Below, piece by piece: positions 41,783-49,717 of a stretch of 64,000 nt of DNA. The position numbers and the translations under genes are program-made. Within the stretch, counting starts at the first letter, position 1; every line of letters starts with the position of its first letter. The DNA lies in the NCBI GenBank assembly GCA_002348385.1, contig DEBD01000028.1:127695-191694 (forward strand), read 5' to 3'. Source of the stretch: Gammaproteobacteria bacterium UBA2965 (lineage in GTDB: Bacteria > Pseudomonadota > Gammaproteobacteria > Pseudomonadales > Azotimanducaceae). The notes beneath the pieces are model-generated. The model was not told the DNA's origin and did no database searches. It saw nothing but the letters and a program-made list of their open reading frames with translations.

Positions 41783-43180
41783 CTAAAAGCTTGCGTTGTT
41801 GGGTACGCGTGGAAACGGTATCGCGTCGCGGATGTTGTCCATACCCGTCATGTAAAGAACCAGCCGTTCCAGGCCGAGCCCGAAACCCGCGTGCGGTGCG
41901 GTGCCGTAGCGGCGCAGGTCGCGATACCACCACAGGTCGTCCCCCACGCCATGCTCGGCCATGCGCGCGTCCAGCACCTCCAGGCGTTCCTCGCGCTGGC
42001 TGCCACCAATGATCTCGCCCACGCCAGGTACCAGCACGTCCATGGCGGCAACGGTTTTCCCGTCGTCGTTCAAGCGCATGTAAAAGGCTTTGATGTCCTT
42101 GGGATAGTTCATGACGATGGCGGGCCCACCCACGTGCTGTTCGGTGAGATAGCGTTCGTGTTCGGACTGCAGATCGGCGCCCCAGGCAACGGGGAACTCG
42201 AAGGACTGTTTGGCCTGCTGAAGGATCTTGATGGCCTCAGTGTAATCAATGCGCTCGAAAGGCGCGTCGATGACCTGCTCCAGTCTGGAGATGGCCTGGT
42301 CGTCTATGCGCTCGGCAAAAAAGCGCATGTCGTCCGGGCAGGCTTCGAGCACGTCGGCACACACGGCCTTGAGAAAGTGCTCAGCCAGTGCGGCGTCGTC
42401 GGCCAGGTCGGCGAACGCGATTTCTGGTTCGATCATCCAGAACTCCGCCAGGTGACGGCTGGTATTGGAGTTCTCCGCCCGAAATGTAGGCCCGAACGTG
42501 TATACCTTGGTCAGGGCTAAGGCATAGCTTTCCGCGTTAAGCTGTCCGGACACGGTGAGGAAGGTCTTGGTGCCGAAGAAATCCTCGACAAATGGGTCGT
42601 TGCCGGTAGCGGCGCGATTTGCCATGTCCAGCGTGGATACGCGGAACAGCTCCCCGGCGCCTTCGCAGTCGCTGGCGGTGATGATCGGGGTATTGACCCA
42701 CACGAATCCGTGCCGGCTGAAATAGGCGTGTACCGCCTGGCTGATGGCATTGCGGACCCGCGCGATGGCACCGAAGGTATTGGTGCGAGGGCGTAGGTGG
42801 GCCACGCCGCGAAGATATTCGAATGTGTGGCGCTTTTTGGCGATTGGGTAGCTCTCCGGGTCGTCCACCCACCCCAGCACGGACACACTGTTTGCTTGAA
42901 TCTCGCGATCCTGACCGCGCCCCTGGGATTCCACCAGAGTGCCGGTGATTTCCACTGCGCAGCCGGTGCCGAGTTCGCTGATTTCCGACACGTAATTGGA
43001 TAGCGATTCGTCCGCTACGGCCTGAATGGTATCGAAGCAGGAGCCGTCACTGACATGAATGAAAGAGAACCCGCCTTTTGATGCCCGCTTGGACCGAACC
43101 CAGCCATTGATGCGTATGCTGGCGCCCGCCTCCACCGTGTGGTCGAGCAGTGCTTTGATGGGGAAGGTGGGGATGGTCAT
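41783..43180 (-). CDS. asnS: Asparaginyl-tRNA synthetase
   Basis: A 465-residue class IIb synthetase. The OB-fold anticodon domain occupies residues 1 to about 105 (RINGWVRSKRASKGGFSFIHVSDGS). The class II core follows: motif 1 near 140 (FSRHGFVWVNTPIITASDCEGAGELF), motif 2 TFRAENSNTSRHLAEFWMIEPEIAFADL near 230-258, and motif 3 GFGLGLERLVLYMTGMDNIRDAIPFPR at the C-terminus. EFWMIEPE separates it from AspRS. It is the first gene of a minus-strand operon with the two ABC exporter subunits. Confidence 0.97.
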   Translation of the reverse strand: MTIPTFPIKALLDHTVEAGASIRINGWVRSKRASKGGFSFIHVSDGSCFDTIQAVADESLSNYVSEISELGTGCAVEITGTLVESQGRGQDREIQANSVSVLGWVDDPESYPIAKKRHTFEYLRGVAHLRPRTNTFGAIARVRNAISQAVHAYFSRHGFVWVNTPIITASDCEGAGELFRVSTLDMANRAATGNDPFVEDFFGTKTFLTVSGQLNAESYALALTKVYTFGPTFRAENSNTSRHLAEFWMIEPEIAFADLADDAALAEHFLKAVCADVLEACPDDMRFFAERIDDQAISRLEQVIDAPFERIDYTEAIKILQQAKQSFEFPVAWGADLQSEHERYLTEQHVGGPAIVMNYPKDIKAFYMRLNDDGKTVAAMDVLVPGVGEIIGGSQREERLEVLDARMAEHGVGDDLWWYRDLRRYGTAPHAGFGLGLERLVLYMTGMDNIRDAIPFPRVPNNASF

Positions 43181-43265
43181 GGACGCTCAATCAATCGAAT
43201 CTGGAATCATAATGGAATTGCACCGCACGGGGATAATTCATCCGTCCTGTGGGTCAAAATGACCT

Positions 43266-44033
43266 ATGCGAATAACGTTTGGTGTCATGGCCGTGGCGCT
43301 GCTGGTTGCCGGCATATACCTTGTCCGCAACGCGAGTGAACCAAGTACTGCACCACCGGCCCCGGAGTCGGTGCCGGTTCCGGCGCAGCGGGTGTCCGCG
43401 CCCCCACCTTCCCCGGAAGCCCAACTACCGCAACCCGCCCCCGCTCCGATGCCGCTGCTGCCATCATTGCATGACAGCGATCCGTTCTTACTGGATTGGC
43501 TGGGTGCGTTCGATCTGCCGTCGGCCTGGACCCAACGCGAGGATCTGGTGCGCCGGTTGGCAGTGATCATCGACAACGCGCCGCGCGGTGACTATCCCCA
43601 CAGACAACTCGGGTTCCTCGCCCCGGCAACCTCATTCAAGGTGATAAGGCGGGGCGACGAGATCTATCTGGATCCGGCCAACTATGACCGCTACAAAACC
43701 CACCTGGACGTGCTCGAACGGGTCAGCCCCGAAATGCTGGCAGACCTGCTGGTCAGGTTGGAGCCGCTGCTTCGTCAGGCGCTGGGTGAACTAGGCAATC
43801 GGCGTGGCGTCCTGGCGCAGATTCGCGATGGGGCTGCCAGCATTATTGCGCTGGAGGCGCTTCCCGGTGACGTGCGCCTGGTGCAGCCAAACGTGTTCTA
43901 CCAGTTTGCCGACCCCCGTCTCGAGTCGCTGTCGCCGCTTCACAAGCAGGCTTTGCGCCTGGGCCCGGAGAACCTGACTCGTCTACAGCGCTATCTTGCT
44001 GGGCTGCAAGCGGCGCTTGCTAAGGCGCGCTAG
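43266..44033 (+). CDS. DUF3014 family membrane-anchored protein
   Basis: A 255-residue protein with one N-terminal membrane helix (ITFGVMAVALLVAGIYLV) and then a Pro/Ala-rich linker of about 50 residues leading to a periplasmic domain. The domain carries DSDPFLLDWLGAFDLP, EDLVRRLAVIIDNAPRG, LDPANYDRYKTHLDVLERV and VQPNVFYQFADPRLESLSPLHKQALRLGPENL, matching DUF3014. Function unknown; the linker suggests reach into the periplasm or peptidoglycan. It is divergent from asnS. Confidence 0.88.
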   Translation: MRITFGVMAVALLVAGIYLVRNASEPSTAPPAPESVPVPAQRVSAPPPSPEAQLPQPAPAPMPLLPSLHDSDPFLLDWLGAFDLPSAWTQREDLVRRLAVIIDNAPRGDYPHRQLGFLAPATSFKVIRRGDEIYLDPANYDRYKTHLDVLERVSPEMLADLLVRLEPLLRQALGELGNRRGVLAQIRDGAASIIALEALPGDVRLVQPNVFYQFADPRLESLSPLHKQALRLGPENLTRLQRYLAGLQAALAKAR

Positions 44034-44051
44034 CCCGGTTATGGATGGCGG

Positions 44052-45248
44052 CTAGTTGAGGGTAAAGCCGTCTGACTGGCGAAATTTGTCCAGGCTGATG
44101 GTGGACTTGAAGGGACTGTGCTCCTCCACATAGTCGATATCCTGGCGCACGTAGTTGCGTTCGTCTTTCAGATAGCGTTCTACGGCGTCGCGAAAGCCCG
44201 AATCGCAGATCCAGTGCGCGCTGTAGGTGGCTTGGGGCAGATATCCCCGTGCCACCTTGTGAGGGCCCTGGGCGCCCGCTTCAACCCGCGCCAGACCGCG
44301 CTCGATGGCAAAGTCGATGGCCTGGTAGTAGCAGGCTTCGAAATGTAGGAAAGGGTGGTGTTCGGTACAGCCCCAGTTGCGCCCGAACAGCGCCTGCTCG
44401 CCGATGAAGTTCAGCGCGCCGGCCACATAGCGACTGTTTCTCTTGCACAGAATCAGCAGCACATCCTCGGGCATGGTCTGGGTGATCATGCTGAAGAACT
44501 CGCGGGTGAGGTAGGGCGTGCCCCACTTGCGCGATCCGGTATCGATATAAAAACGGTAGAAAGCGTCCCAGTGCGCCTCCGTGAGGTCGCTGCCCGTCAC
44601 CCATTCCACCTCGATGCCGTTGGCCAACGCATCGCGGCGCTCCCGGCGCACGTTCTTGCGCTTCTTGGCGGAAAGGTCGCCGAGGAACTCCTCAAAGGAC
44701 GCGTAGCCAGGATTGCGCCAGTGGTACTGCTGATCCATGCGCTGCTGATAGCCCAGTTCGCCAGCCAGCTTCCACTGCGACTCGGGCAGGAAGGTGAGGT
44801 GCGCTGAGGACGCCTTGATCTGCTCACAGATCTGCGCGCACGCGCCAAGCAGCGCCCGCTCGGTTTCCGGTGCCCCATCGGCGGCCAGCACGCGGCGGCC
44901 TGTTGCTGGCGTAAACGGCACGCTGATCTGCAGCTTGGGGTAGTAATCGCCGCCAGCGCGGTGCCAGGCGTCTGCCCAGGAGTGGTCGAACACGTACTCG
45001 CCGCGGGAGTGATTCTTCACGTACATAGGAATAGTGCCCACCACCTGATCGTCTTCGTGCAGAACCAGATGAAAGGGCTGCCAGCCGGTTTGCGCCGTGG
45101 CGCTGCCACTGGCCTCAAGCGCTGCTAGGAACTCGAAGCGCACGAACGGGTCGTGTGGGATTCTGCCGCCCGGATTGGCGCACCGGTTCCAGGCTTGCGC
45201 TGACATCTCATCGATGCTGTGCAGAATCTTGGCGGTGCGCTCGACCAA
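44052..45248 (-). CDS. GNAT-fold acyltransferase (DUF482/FemAB-like)
   Basis: A protein of about 398 residues belonging to the DUF482 or peptidogalycan-biosynthesis group. Landmarks: ILHSIDEMSAQAWN, HDPFVRFEFLAALEASGSA near 40, YVFDHSWADAWHRAG with YYPKLQISVPFTP near 100-120, the SAKKRKNVRRERR basic patch near 215, and GRNWGCTEHHPFLHFEACYYQAIDFAIERGLARVEAGAQGPHKVARGYLP in the C-terminal GNAT half. The reaction is unknown. I prefer TTG 45248, which has GGAGG 10 bp upstream; ATG 45311 is an alternative adding 21 residues. Confidence 0.82.
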   Translation of the reverse strand: MVERTAKILHSIDEMSAQAWNRCANPGGRIPHDPFVRFEFLAALEASGSATAQTGWQPFHLVLHEDDQVVGTIPMYVKNHSRGEYVFDHSWADAWHRAGGDYYPKLQISVPFTPATGRRVLAADGAPETERALLGACAQICEQIKASSAHLTFLPESQWKLAGELGYQQRMDQQYHWRNPGYASFEEFLGDLSAKKRKNVRRERRDALANGIEVEWVTGSDLTEAHWDAFYRFYIDTGSRKWGTPYLTREFFSMITQTMPEDVLLILCKRNSRYVAGALNFIGEQALFGRNWGCTEHHPFLHFEACYYQAIDFAIERGLARVEAGAQGPHKVARGYLPQATYSAHWICDSGFRDAVERYLKDERNYVRQDIDYVEEHSPFKSTISLDKFRQSDGFTLN

Positions 45249-45368
45249 AAGAACTCGTCCTCCAGCTCTCCAGTTTACCCGGTCTGCGCGCGACAGTCCG
45301 CTGCGTGGCATTAGCTGCTGGGAGCTACCGCCGATACGGGGCCTGGCTCACCAGTGCCCAGCACCGCA

Positions 45369-45830
45369 TTAGAAGATGCCCGCCTCCAACCCCGCAGCTA
45401 GTGTCATGCCCAACTCTTCGCAGCTTCCCAGGTGCTCATCGGTGACCTCACCCTGGGCGATAACGGGTTCCTGGACTTCCTTGAAGGGATAGCCGTTGGC
45501 GATGCGCCGAATGGCGCGCAGGGCGCCGCTGCCGTCGTTGCCGGCGCTGATGAAGATTGCGTAGGGCAGGGAGAGAATCTGCCCCTCCACCTGATAGAAG
45601 GTGCGGTCCAGAAAGTCCTTCATGCCGCCGGACATGTATCCGAAATTCTCCGGCGTGCCCAGCAGCAATCCTTCGGCCCACAAAAGGTCTTCGGGCTTGG
45701 CATCCGCCGCACGCAACAACCTCACCTCGGTCTCGGTGATCAGCTCGTTGGTGGCTCCCGCCAAGGCTGCCTCAGCCATGCGTTGGGTGTTGCCCGATTG
45801 GCTGTGATAGACGATCAGCAGGTGTTTCAT
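45369..45830 (-). CDS. Flavodoxin/NADPH-dependent FMN reductase-like protein
   Basis: A 153-residue flavodoxin-fold protein. The FMN phosphate loop is VYHSQSGNTQRMAEAAL near 6-22; the isoalloxazine-contact loop is LLLGTPENFGYMSGGMKDFLDRTFY near 55-79; and IFISAGNDGSGALRAIRRI continues the fold. It probably carries or supplies electrons via FMN. The partner is unknown; a Rieske oxygenase reductase role elsewhere in the window is conceivable but unsupported. ATG 45830 is the start matching the fold; the longer frame adds unrelated residues. Confidence 0.88.
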   Translation of the reverse strand: MKHLLIVYHSQSGNTQRMAEAALAGATNELITETEVRLLRAADAKPEDLLWAEGLLLGTPENFGYMSGGMKDFLDRTFYQVEGQILSLPYAIFISAGNDGSGALRAIRRIANGYPFKEVQEPVIAQGEVTDEHLGSCEELGMTLAAGLEAGIF

Positions 45831-45882
45831 CCATCTGAGTATACTGGTGCCTGACAACCAGAAAAATTGAGGGGTGATCGTC

Positions 45883-46437
45883 GTGAGGGTAAGCGAACCA
45901 AGAATCGAAGCGCTCGAGCAGGATCAGTGGAATGACGCTGCCCAGGAAATCATGGCGCCGATGGTTGAGCAGGGGCGGGTGTTCAATGTATTCAAAACAA
46001 TGACCAATCACCCTGATCTCATGCGGCGTTGGCTGGTGTTTGCCAATCACATTCTTGGCAAGTCCACCCTCGATGTGCGCGAGCGCGAACTCATCATCCT
46101 GCGTATTGGATTTCTGTGCCAGGCCGGGTACGAGTGGGGTCAGCACGTGGTGATCGCTCGCGAGGGTGGCATGACCGACGAGGAAATACGCAGCGCTCAG
46201 ACCGGCCCTGATACGCCAGGATTGAGCGCGTTGGATAAATGGTTATTGCAAGCGACGGACGAGCTTCACGCGGATGCGCACATCAGCGATGCTGCGTGGA
46301 ACGGTTTGTCAGAGCACCTGTCCACCCAGCAGATCATGGATGTGGTGTTTACAGTAGGTCAGTACAACCTGGTCTCCATGGCGCTGAACAGTTTCGGTGT
46401 GCAATTGGATGATGGGCTGCCCGGCTGGGACATCTAG
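45883..46437 (+). CDS. Carboxymuconolactone decarboxylase (AhpD-like) family protein
   Basis: A 184-residue protein of the CMD/AhpD fold. VFKTMTNHPDLMRRWLVFANHILGKSTLDVRERELIILRIGFLCQAGYEWGQHVVIAREGGMTDEEI spans the core; the usual CxxC of AhpD is reduced to a single Cys (LCQAGYEWGQH) with the conserved Glu and His. This is the form seen in 4-carboxymuconolactone decarboxylase-like proteins of unknown substrate. Two GTG codons are possible; 45883 is preferred because GAGGGG lies 9 bp upstream, inside which the earlier one would fall. Confidence 0.87.
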   Translation: MRVSEPRIEALEQDQWNDAAQEIMAPMVEQGRVFNVFKTMTNHPDLMRRWLVFANHILGKSTLDVRERELIILRIGFLCQAGYEWGQHVVIAREGGMTDEEIRSAQTGPDTPGLSALDKWLLQATDELHADAHISDAAWNGLSEHLSTQQIMDVVFTVGQYNLVSMALNSFGVQLDDGLPGWDI

Positions 46438-46770
46438 AGGTTCATGCTATTTGGAAACAAAAATAAGCATTTATATGCTAATTCGTAATAACGAAGATTT
46501 GCGCGCTAGCCCCAATTGACGTTGCTGTAAAGGCTATAAATTGGGTAGAAGAGTAGCCAATATGTCACTAACCGTAACAAAATGGTTGACTGCCAAGATG
46601 GGCTTCAGGAGCATGATGCCAGAACTGCACCAGAACAAGGTACATAGCAGCCACTTGCCTAGCGTCGGGGTAACGAGCAACAGACTTTGCGATACGCTTG
46701 GTGGCCAAAGGCACGGGTTCCATAACGTAACCGAACGACGTAACGGACATTACGGGGATAGCGCAGCTTG
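46438..46770. other. AT-rich gap with three inverted repeats
   Basis: A 333-bp gap, clearly richer in A+T than its surroundings. Within 80 bp it holds AGCAT-TTAT-ATGCT (46466-46479), TTCGT-AATA-ACGAA (46482-46495) and a wider CCCAATT...AATTGGG pair (46511-46545) that encloses TTGACG and TATAAA elements. These could be operator or promoter sites for the downstream membrane protein gene. Short open frames here lack coding character. Confidence 0.5.
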
Positions 46771-47187
46771 ATGCAGTACATTAATGGGTCGATCGGGTGT
46801 GTGTTGCTGATTTTTGGGTTGGTGCATATTCCCCACCCCATGCCGCTAATCTGGTTGCCTTACCTGTGCGGTGCCGCGCTTGCCTTCATCACCGTAAAAC
46901 CCCAGATCAGCATAGGTTTTGCGCGCATCCTCGCCATTGCCACGGCGGTGGCCATGTTCTTCTTTTTCGCTGGCTTCTTTGTTGTGGCGCCAAAGCTGTC
47001 CGAGAATTGGTACGCGCTCCACGAAGGCTGGCTGGCAGTGGCCCGGCTGGTTGCAGGGTTTATGATGTTGCCCATCCTGTCGGAATACAGCTGTCGGCTG
47101 AAGGCCGAATGCGCCCAGACGCTGGCTGAGCGGCGCACGTTCTTCACGGCCCCCGACACCGCGCCCAACCACAGCCCTAACCCCTAG
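46771..47187 (+). CDS. Small multi-helix membrane protein of unknown function
   Basis: A 138-residue protein with four hydrophobic helices: GCVLLIFGLVHIPHPMPLIWLPYLCGAALAFITV, ILAIATAVAMFFFFAGFFVVAP and VARLVAGFMMLPIL, and a cytoplasmic hydrophilic tail. The HIPHPMP loop and conserved-looking aromatic residues suggest a real protein, but I cannot place it in a family. ATG 46771 was chosen over the adjacent TTG. The AT-rich repeats upstream are candidate control elements. The 184 bp that follow, before the CitE-like gene, contain nothing I can name apart from a TAAACT element near 47340. Confidence 0.65.
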   Translation: MQYINGSIGCVLLIFGLVHIPHPMPLIWLPYLCGAALAFITVKPQISIGFARILAIATAVAMFFFFAGFFVVAPKLSENWYALHEGWLAVARLVAGFMMLPILSEYSCRLKAECAQTLAERRTFFTAPDTAPNHSPNP

Positions 47188-47371
47188 TCGGTTCTAATCC
47201 ACCAAACCAGACCAAAGGCTAGTCCTGTCAACCGACGGGCCCGTCCCGCGTTGTCTGTATAGGTGGCTGCGATTAGGTGCGTCGGGTTGCGGCTCGCCAA
47301 CATGGTCTGACCCAGCGATAGGGCCGCGGACCGGTAGGGTAAACTAGCGGCCTTTCGCCCTGGGGATGGCC

Positions 47372-48235
47372 ATGCCTGATATTCGTCCGCGCCGCTCTGT
47401 GCTTTACATGCCGGGTGCCAATGCGCGCGCACTGGAAAAGGCTGCGTCGCTAGCTTGCGATGCGTTGATCTTCGATCTGGAGGACGCAGTCTCCGTAGAT
47501 GCCAAAGCGGTGGCGCGTCAGCAGGTGGTGGAGGCGGTGACTGCCCGCGATTACGGTCATCGCGAAAAGGTGGTGCGGGTGAACGGGTTGGATACCGAAT
47601 GGGGAGCCGCGGACGTGCAGGCGTTCGCCCGGGCGCCCGTGGACGCGCTGTTGTTTCCAAAGATGGAATCAACCCAGCAGGTGGCGGACATCGTGGCATG
47701 CGTTGATGCGGCCGGAGGATCCCACTTGCCGCTGTGGATCATGATCGAGACCCCCACGGGTGTTATGGACGTTCGTTCGGTGGCGGCGTCCAGCGACCGA
47801 ATCCGTGTGCTGGTCATGGGCACCAGCGACCTGGTAAAAGAGCTACGCGCGCAGCACACCGAATCCCGTAGCAACCTGAATTTCGCGCTGCAGCAATGCG
47901 TGCTGGCGGCGCGCAGCCTGGGCCTGGACATTCTTGATGGGGTACACCTGGATTTCCGTAACGAAGACACGCTGCGGGTGGCGTGCGACCAGGCGCGGGC
48001 CATGGGCTTCGACGGCAAGACGCTGATTCACCCCAGCCAGGTGAGTGTGGCCAACGAGATCTTCGGTTACTCGAGTGAGGCGCTGGAGCACGCGCGCGGG
48101 GTCCTCGATGTGTGGGCCGAAGCCCAGGCCCAGGGAAAGGGGGTGGCGGTGCTGGATGGCCAGCTGGTCGAGAACCTGCACGTCGCAGAGGCGGAGCGGG
48201 TGCTGGCTTTCGCCGAGGCGCTCGCGGTGCGCTAG
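47372..48235 (+). CDS. HpcH/HpaI-family CoA ester lyase (CitE-like)
   Basis: A 287-residue TIM-barrel lyase. RRSVLYMPGANARALEKA, DALIFDLEDAVSVDAK near 30-45, VRVNGLDTEWG near 68, LFPKMES near 95, LWIMIETPTGVM near 120, and GKTLIHPSQVSVANEIF near 210 match citrate lyase beta subunit-like and malyl-CoA/(S)-citramalyl-CoA lyases. Mg2+ ligands are the Glu and Asp in these motifs. It may release acetyl-CoA and glyoxylate or pyruvate from a hydroxy-dicarboxyl-CoA. ATG 47372 is preferred to 47366 because GGGG sits 6 bp ahead. Confidence 0.9.
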   Translation: MPDIRPRRSVLYMPGANARALEKAASLACDALIFDLEDAVSVDAKAVARQQVVEAVTARDYGHREKVVRVNGLDTEWGAADVQAFARAPVDALLFPKMESTQQVADIVACVDAAGGSHLPLWIMIETPTGVMDVRSVAASSDRIRVLVMGTSDLVKELRAQHTESRSNLNFALQQCVLAARSLGLDILDGVHLDFRNEDTLRVACDQARAMGFDGKTLIHPSQVSVANEIFGYSSEALEHARGVLDVWAEAQAQGKGVAVLDGQLVENLHVAEAERVLAFAEALAVR

Positions 48236-48249
48236 GGGCTACCCCTGCT

Positions 48250-49197
48250 CTAGCTGCTGGCGGCGCGCACCTGCGGCATGATCTGTTCCAGGTAGGCGTC
48301 CAGAGCCTCTTCGTTCCAGGGCGCTCTAAGGGCGATATTGATCTCGTCCGCACCCGCGTCGGCGTACTCCATCAGCCGCTCCACGGTGCGCTCTGGCGTG
48401 CAGATCAGCGCGCCGTCGATCACTCGATCAGTGGCGTCGCCCCAGACCTCGCGCAGCCGTTGCCTTTCGCGTTCCACGTCCTTGTCGGTGAGGCCCAGAT
48501 TGAACGTGACGTTGGCCGCTCGCCTCAGCGACGCTGGGTCTCGCGATTCGTCCTCGCACCAGTGGTTCAACACCTCGTTCACCCGTCCGAATTCCTGGGG
48601 AGACAGGTAGGCGGCATTCCAGCCGTCAGCATAGTCGGCCACCAGTTTCAGGGTGCGCTTCTCGCCCACGCCGCCGATCCAGATAGGCAGTCTGTCTTGC
48701 ACCGGTCTGGGCAGGCAGCTGGCGTTGTCCACCTGATAGTGCTTTCCGGAGAAGTTTGTGCGTTCCTCGGTCAGCATGCGGCGAATGATCTGAGCGGCCT
48801 CTTCCAGCATGTCGAGCCGCGTGCCTATGTCTGGAAATGGATAGCCGTAAGCGCTTGCCTCCCACACGTGCCAGCCGGCTCCGATACCCAGTTCGAACCG
48901 TCCGCCGCTGATGTGGTCCAGTGTGGTAGCCATTTTGGCCAGCAGGGCAGGGTTGCGATACCCCACGTAAAACACCAGGCAGCCGATGCGAGCGTGGCTG
49001 GTCTCGGCCGCCAGGGCGCCCAGGGTCGCCACCGCTTCGAAGTGCGGCTCAGTACCGTTTTTTGGTGGTGCTTCGTAGAAGTGATCCCACGCCGAGATCC
49101 AATCCACCCGGTGGTCGTCCAGCTTGCGCCACAGCGCGCGCATGTCATCCATGGACATGTTCTGCTGCCCGACGTGAACCCCCAGCGAAATGGTCAT
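48250..49197 (-). CDS. Luciferase-like (LLM) flavin-dependent oxidoreductase
   Basis: A 315-residue TIM-barrel protein of the LLM class. DWISAWDHFYEAP near 33-45, ARIGCLVFYVGYRNPALLAKMATTLDHISGGRFELGIGAGWHVWEASAYGYPF near 69-120, and IWIGGVGEKRTLKLVADYADGWN near 170 are diagnostic. The type is the F420-dependent annotation class; whether this organism makes F420 cannot be read here, so FMN is an alternative. It is convergent with the CitE-like gene. Confidence 0.9.
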   Translation of the reverse strand: MTISLGVHVGQQNMSMDDMRALWRKLDDHRVDWISAWDHFYEAPPKNGTEPHFEAVATLGALAAETSHARIGCLVFYVGYRNPALLAKMATTLDHISGGRFELGIGAGWHVWEASAYGYPFPDIGTRLDMLEEAAQIIRRMLTEERTNFSGKHYQVDNASCLPRPVQDRLPIWIGGVGEKRTLKLVADYADGWNAAYLSPQEFGRVNEVLNHWCEDESRDPASLRRAANVTFNLGLTDKDVERERQRLREVWGDATDRVIDGALICTPERTVERLMEYADAGADEINIALRAPWNEEALDAYLEQIMPQVRAASS

Positions 49198-49331
49198 ACT
49201 GTTCGTGCCCTCAAAATCTGCCGCGCAGGATACATGAGCGCTCGGCCCTCGTCAGTGGCCGGGCGCTCCTCGTTTGTCGGCAATCCTACGCCGGCTGTCA
49301 GTGGATTCGTGGTGGGGGTTCAGCCATTTGC

Positions 49332-49442
49332 TATAACGATGCTGTTCCATGGCGAGCCAGAATGTTTGCCATCGACGCTTTCAACACCCCGGCGACAAGA
49401 TTCCTCCCCCTCCCCAAAGTATTGTCGCCGGGGTTCTTTTTT
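49332..49442 (+). ncRNA. Candidate small RNA with extended -10 promoter and intrinsic terminator
   Basis: TGCTATAAC (49329-49337) is an extended -10 element; a transcript would start near 49344. It would end at a strong intrinsic terminator: CCCCGGCGACAA (49387-49398) pairs fully with TTGTCGCCGGGG (49422-49433), followed by TTCTTTTTT. No plus-strand gene precedes this terminator for over 1 kb, since both flanking genes are on the minus strand, so an independent RNA of about 100 nt is the simplest reading. The 23-nt loop is pyrimidine-rich (TTCCTCCCCCTCCCC), an anti-Shine-Dalgarno-like sequence that could base-pair with ribosome-binding sites. Confidence 0.5.
49387..49442 (+). terminator. Intrinsic terminator with 12-bp stem
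   Basis: A perfect 12-bp stem (49387-49398 with 49422-49433), a 23-nt loop and a T-rich tail (49434-49442). On the minus strand the hairpin is followed by TGTTGAAA, not a T-tract, so it points to plus-strand transcription. Confidence 0.85.
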
Positions 49443-49717
49443 CAGGACTCACCGCGGCGCTGCTGATACCTTCTGGAGAGGAACCAGCGACTGGCCAATG
49501 AGGCGCTCAGGTGCAACACCGTTACCACACCGAAAGCCCACAGCAGTGGTAGGTGCCCGACTGGGCCAAATGCTGCCACGAACAGCATCAATGTGATCAC
49601 TCGTACGCAAAGAGCGCGCAAAGCGGCGGCTCTTTCCGCACTATCGATGAGTGCGTAAAGGGCGGCCATGCTCCAGACGGCCAGGGGCAGCGCGATCAGG
49701 AAGGCCGCCACGCTCAC
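49442..49717 (-). CDS. Small membrane protein coupled to the PEP-utilising enzyme gene
   Basis: A 91-residue protein with three likely helices (VAAFLIALPLAVWSMAALYALI, ALCVRVITLMLFVAAFGPV and LLWAFGVVTVLHLSASLASRWF) and a basic C-terminus (SRRYQQRRGES). The GTG start at 49717 overlaps the stop of the upstream enzyme gene (GTGA), a strong sign of translational coupling. The larger open frame that continues upstream is a shadow of that enzyme. The family is unknown to me; membrane tethering or transport linked to the enzyme is possible. Confidence 0.72.
   Translation of the reverse strand: MSVAAFLIALPLAVWSMAALYALIDSAERAAALRALCVRVITLMLFVAAFGPVGHLPLLWAFGVVTVLHLSASLASRWFLSRRYQQRRGES

Noticed and set aside
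40242..41786. A 514-codon plus-strand open frame
   Set aside because: It is fully antisense to the ABC exporter subunit, is rich in His/Gly/Arg/Gln as expected from the complement of GC-rich coding DNA, and has no recognisable motif.
49362..49466. A 34-codon frame beginning MFAIDAF
   Set aside because: It would have to be translated through the terminator hairpin and T-tract and end inside the next gene, so it is unlikely to be a real product.
48112..49596. A 494-codon plus-strand open frame
   Set aside because: It lies opposite the luciferase-like oxidoreductase and runs through the intrinsic terminator; its composition is that of a shadow frame.
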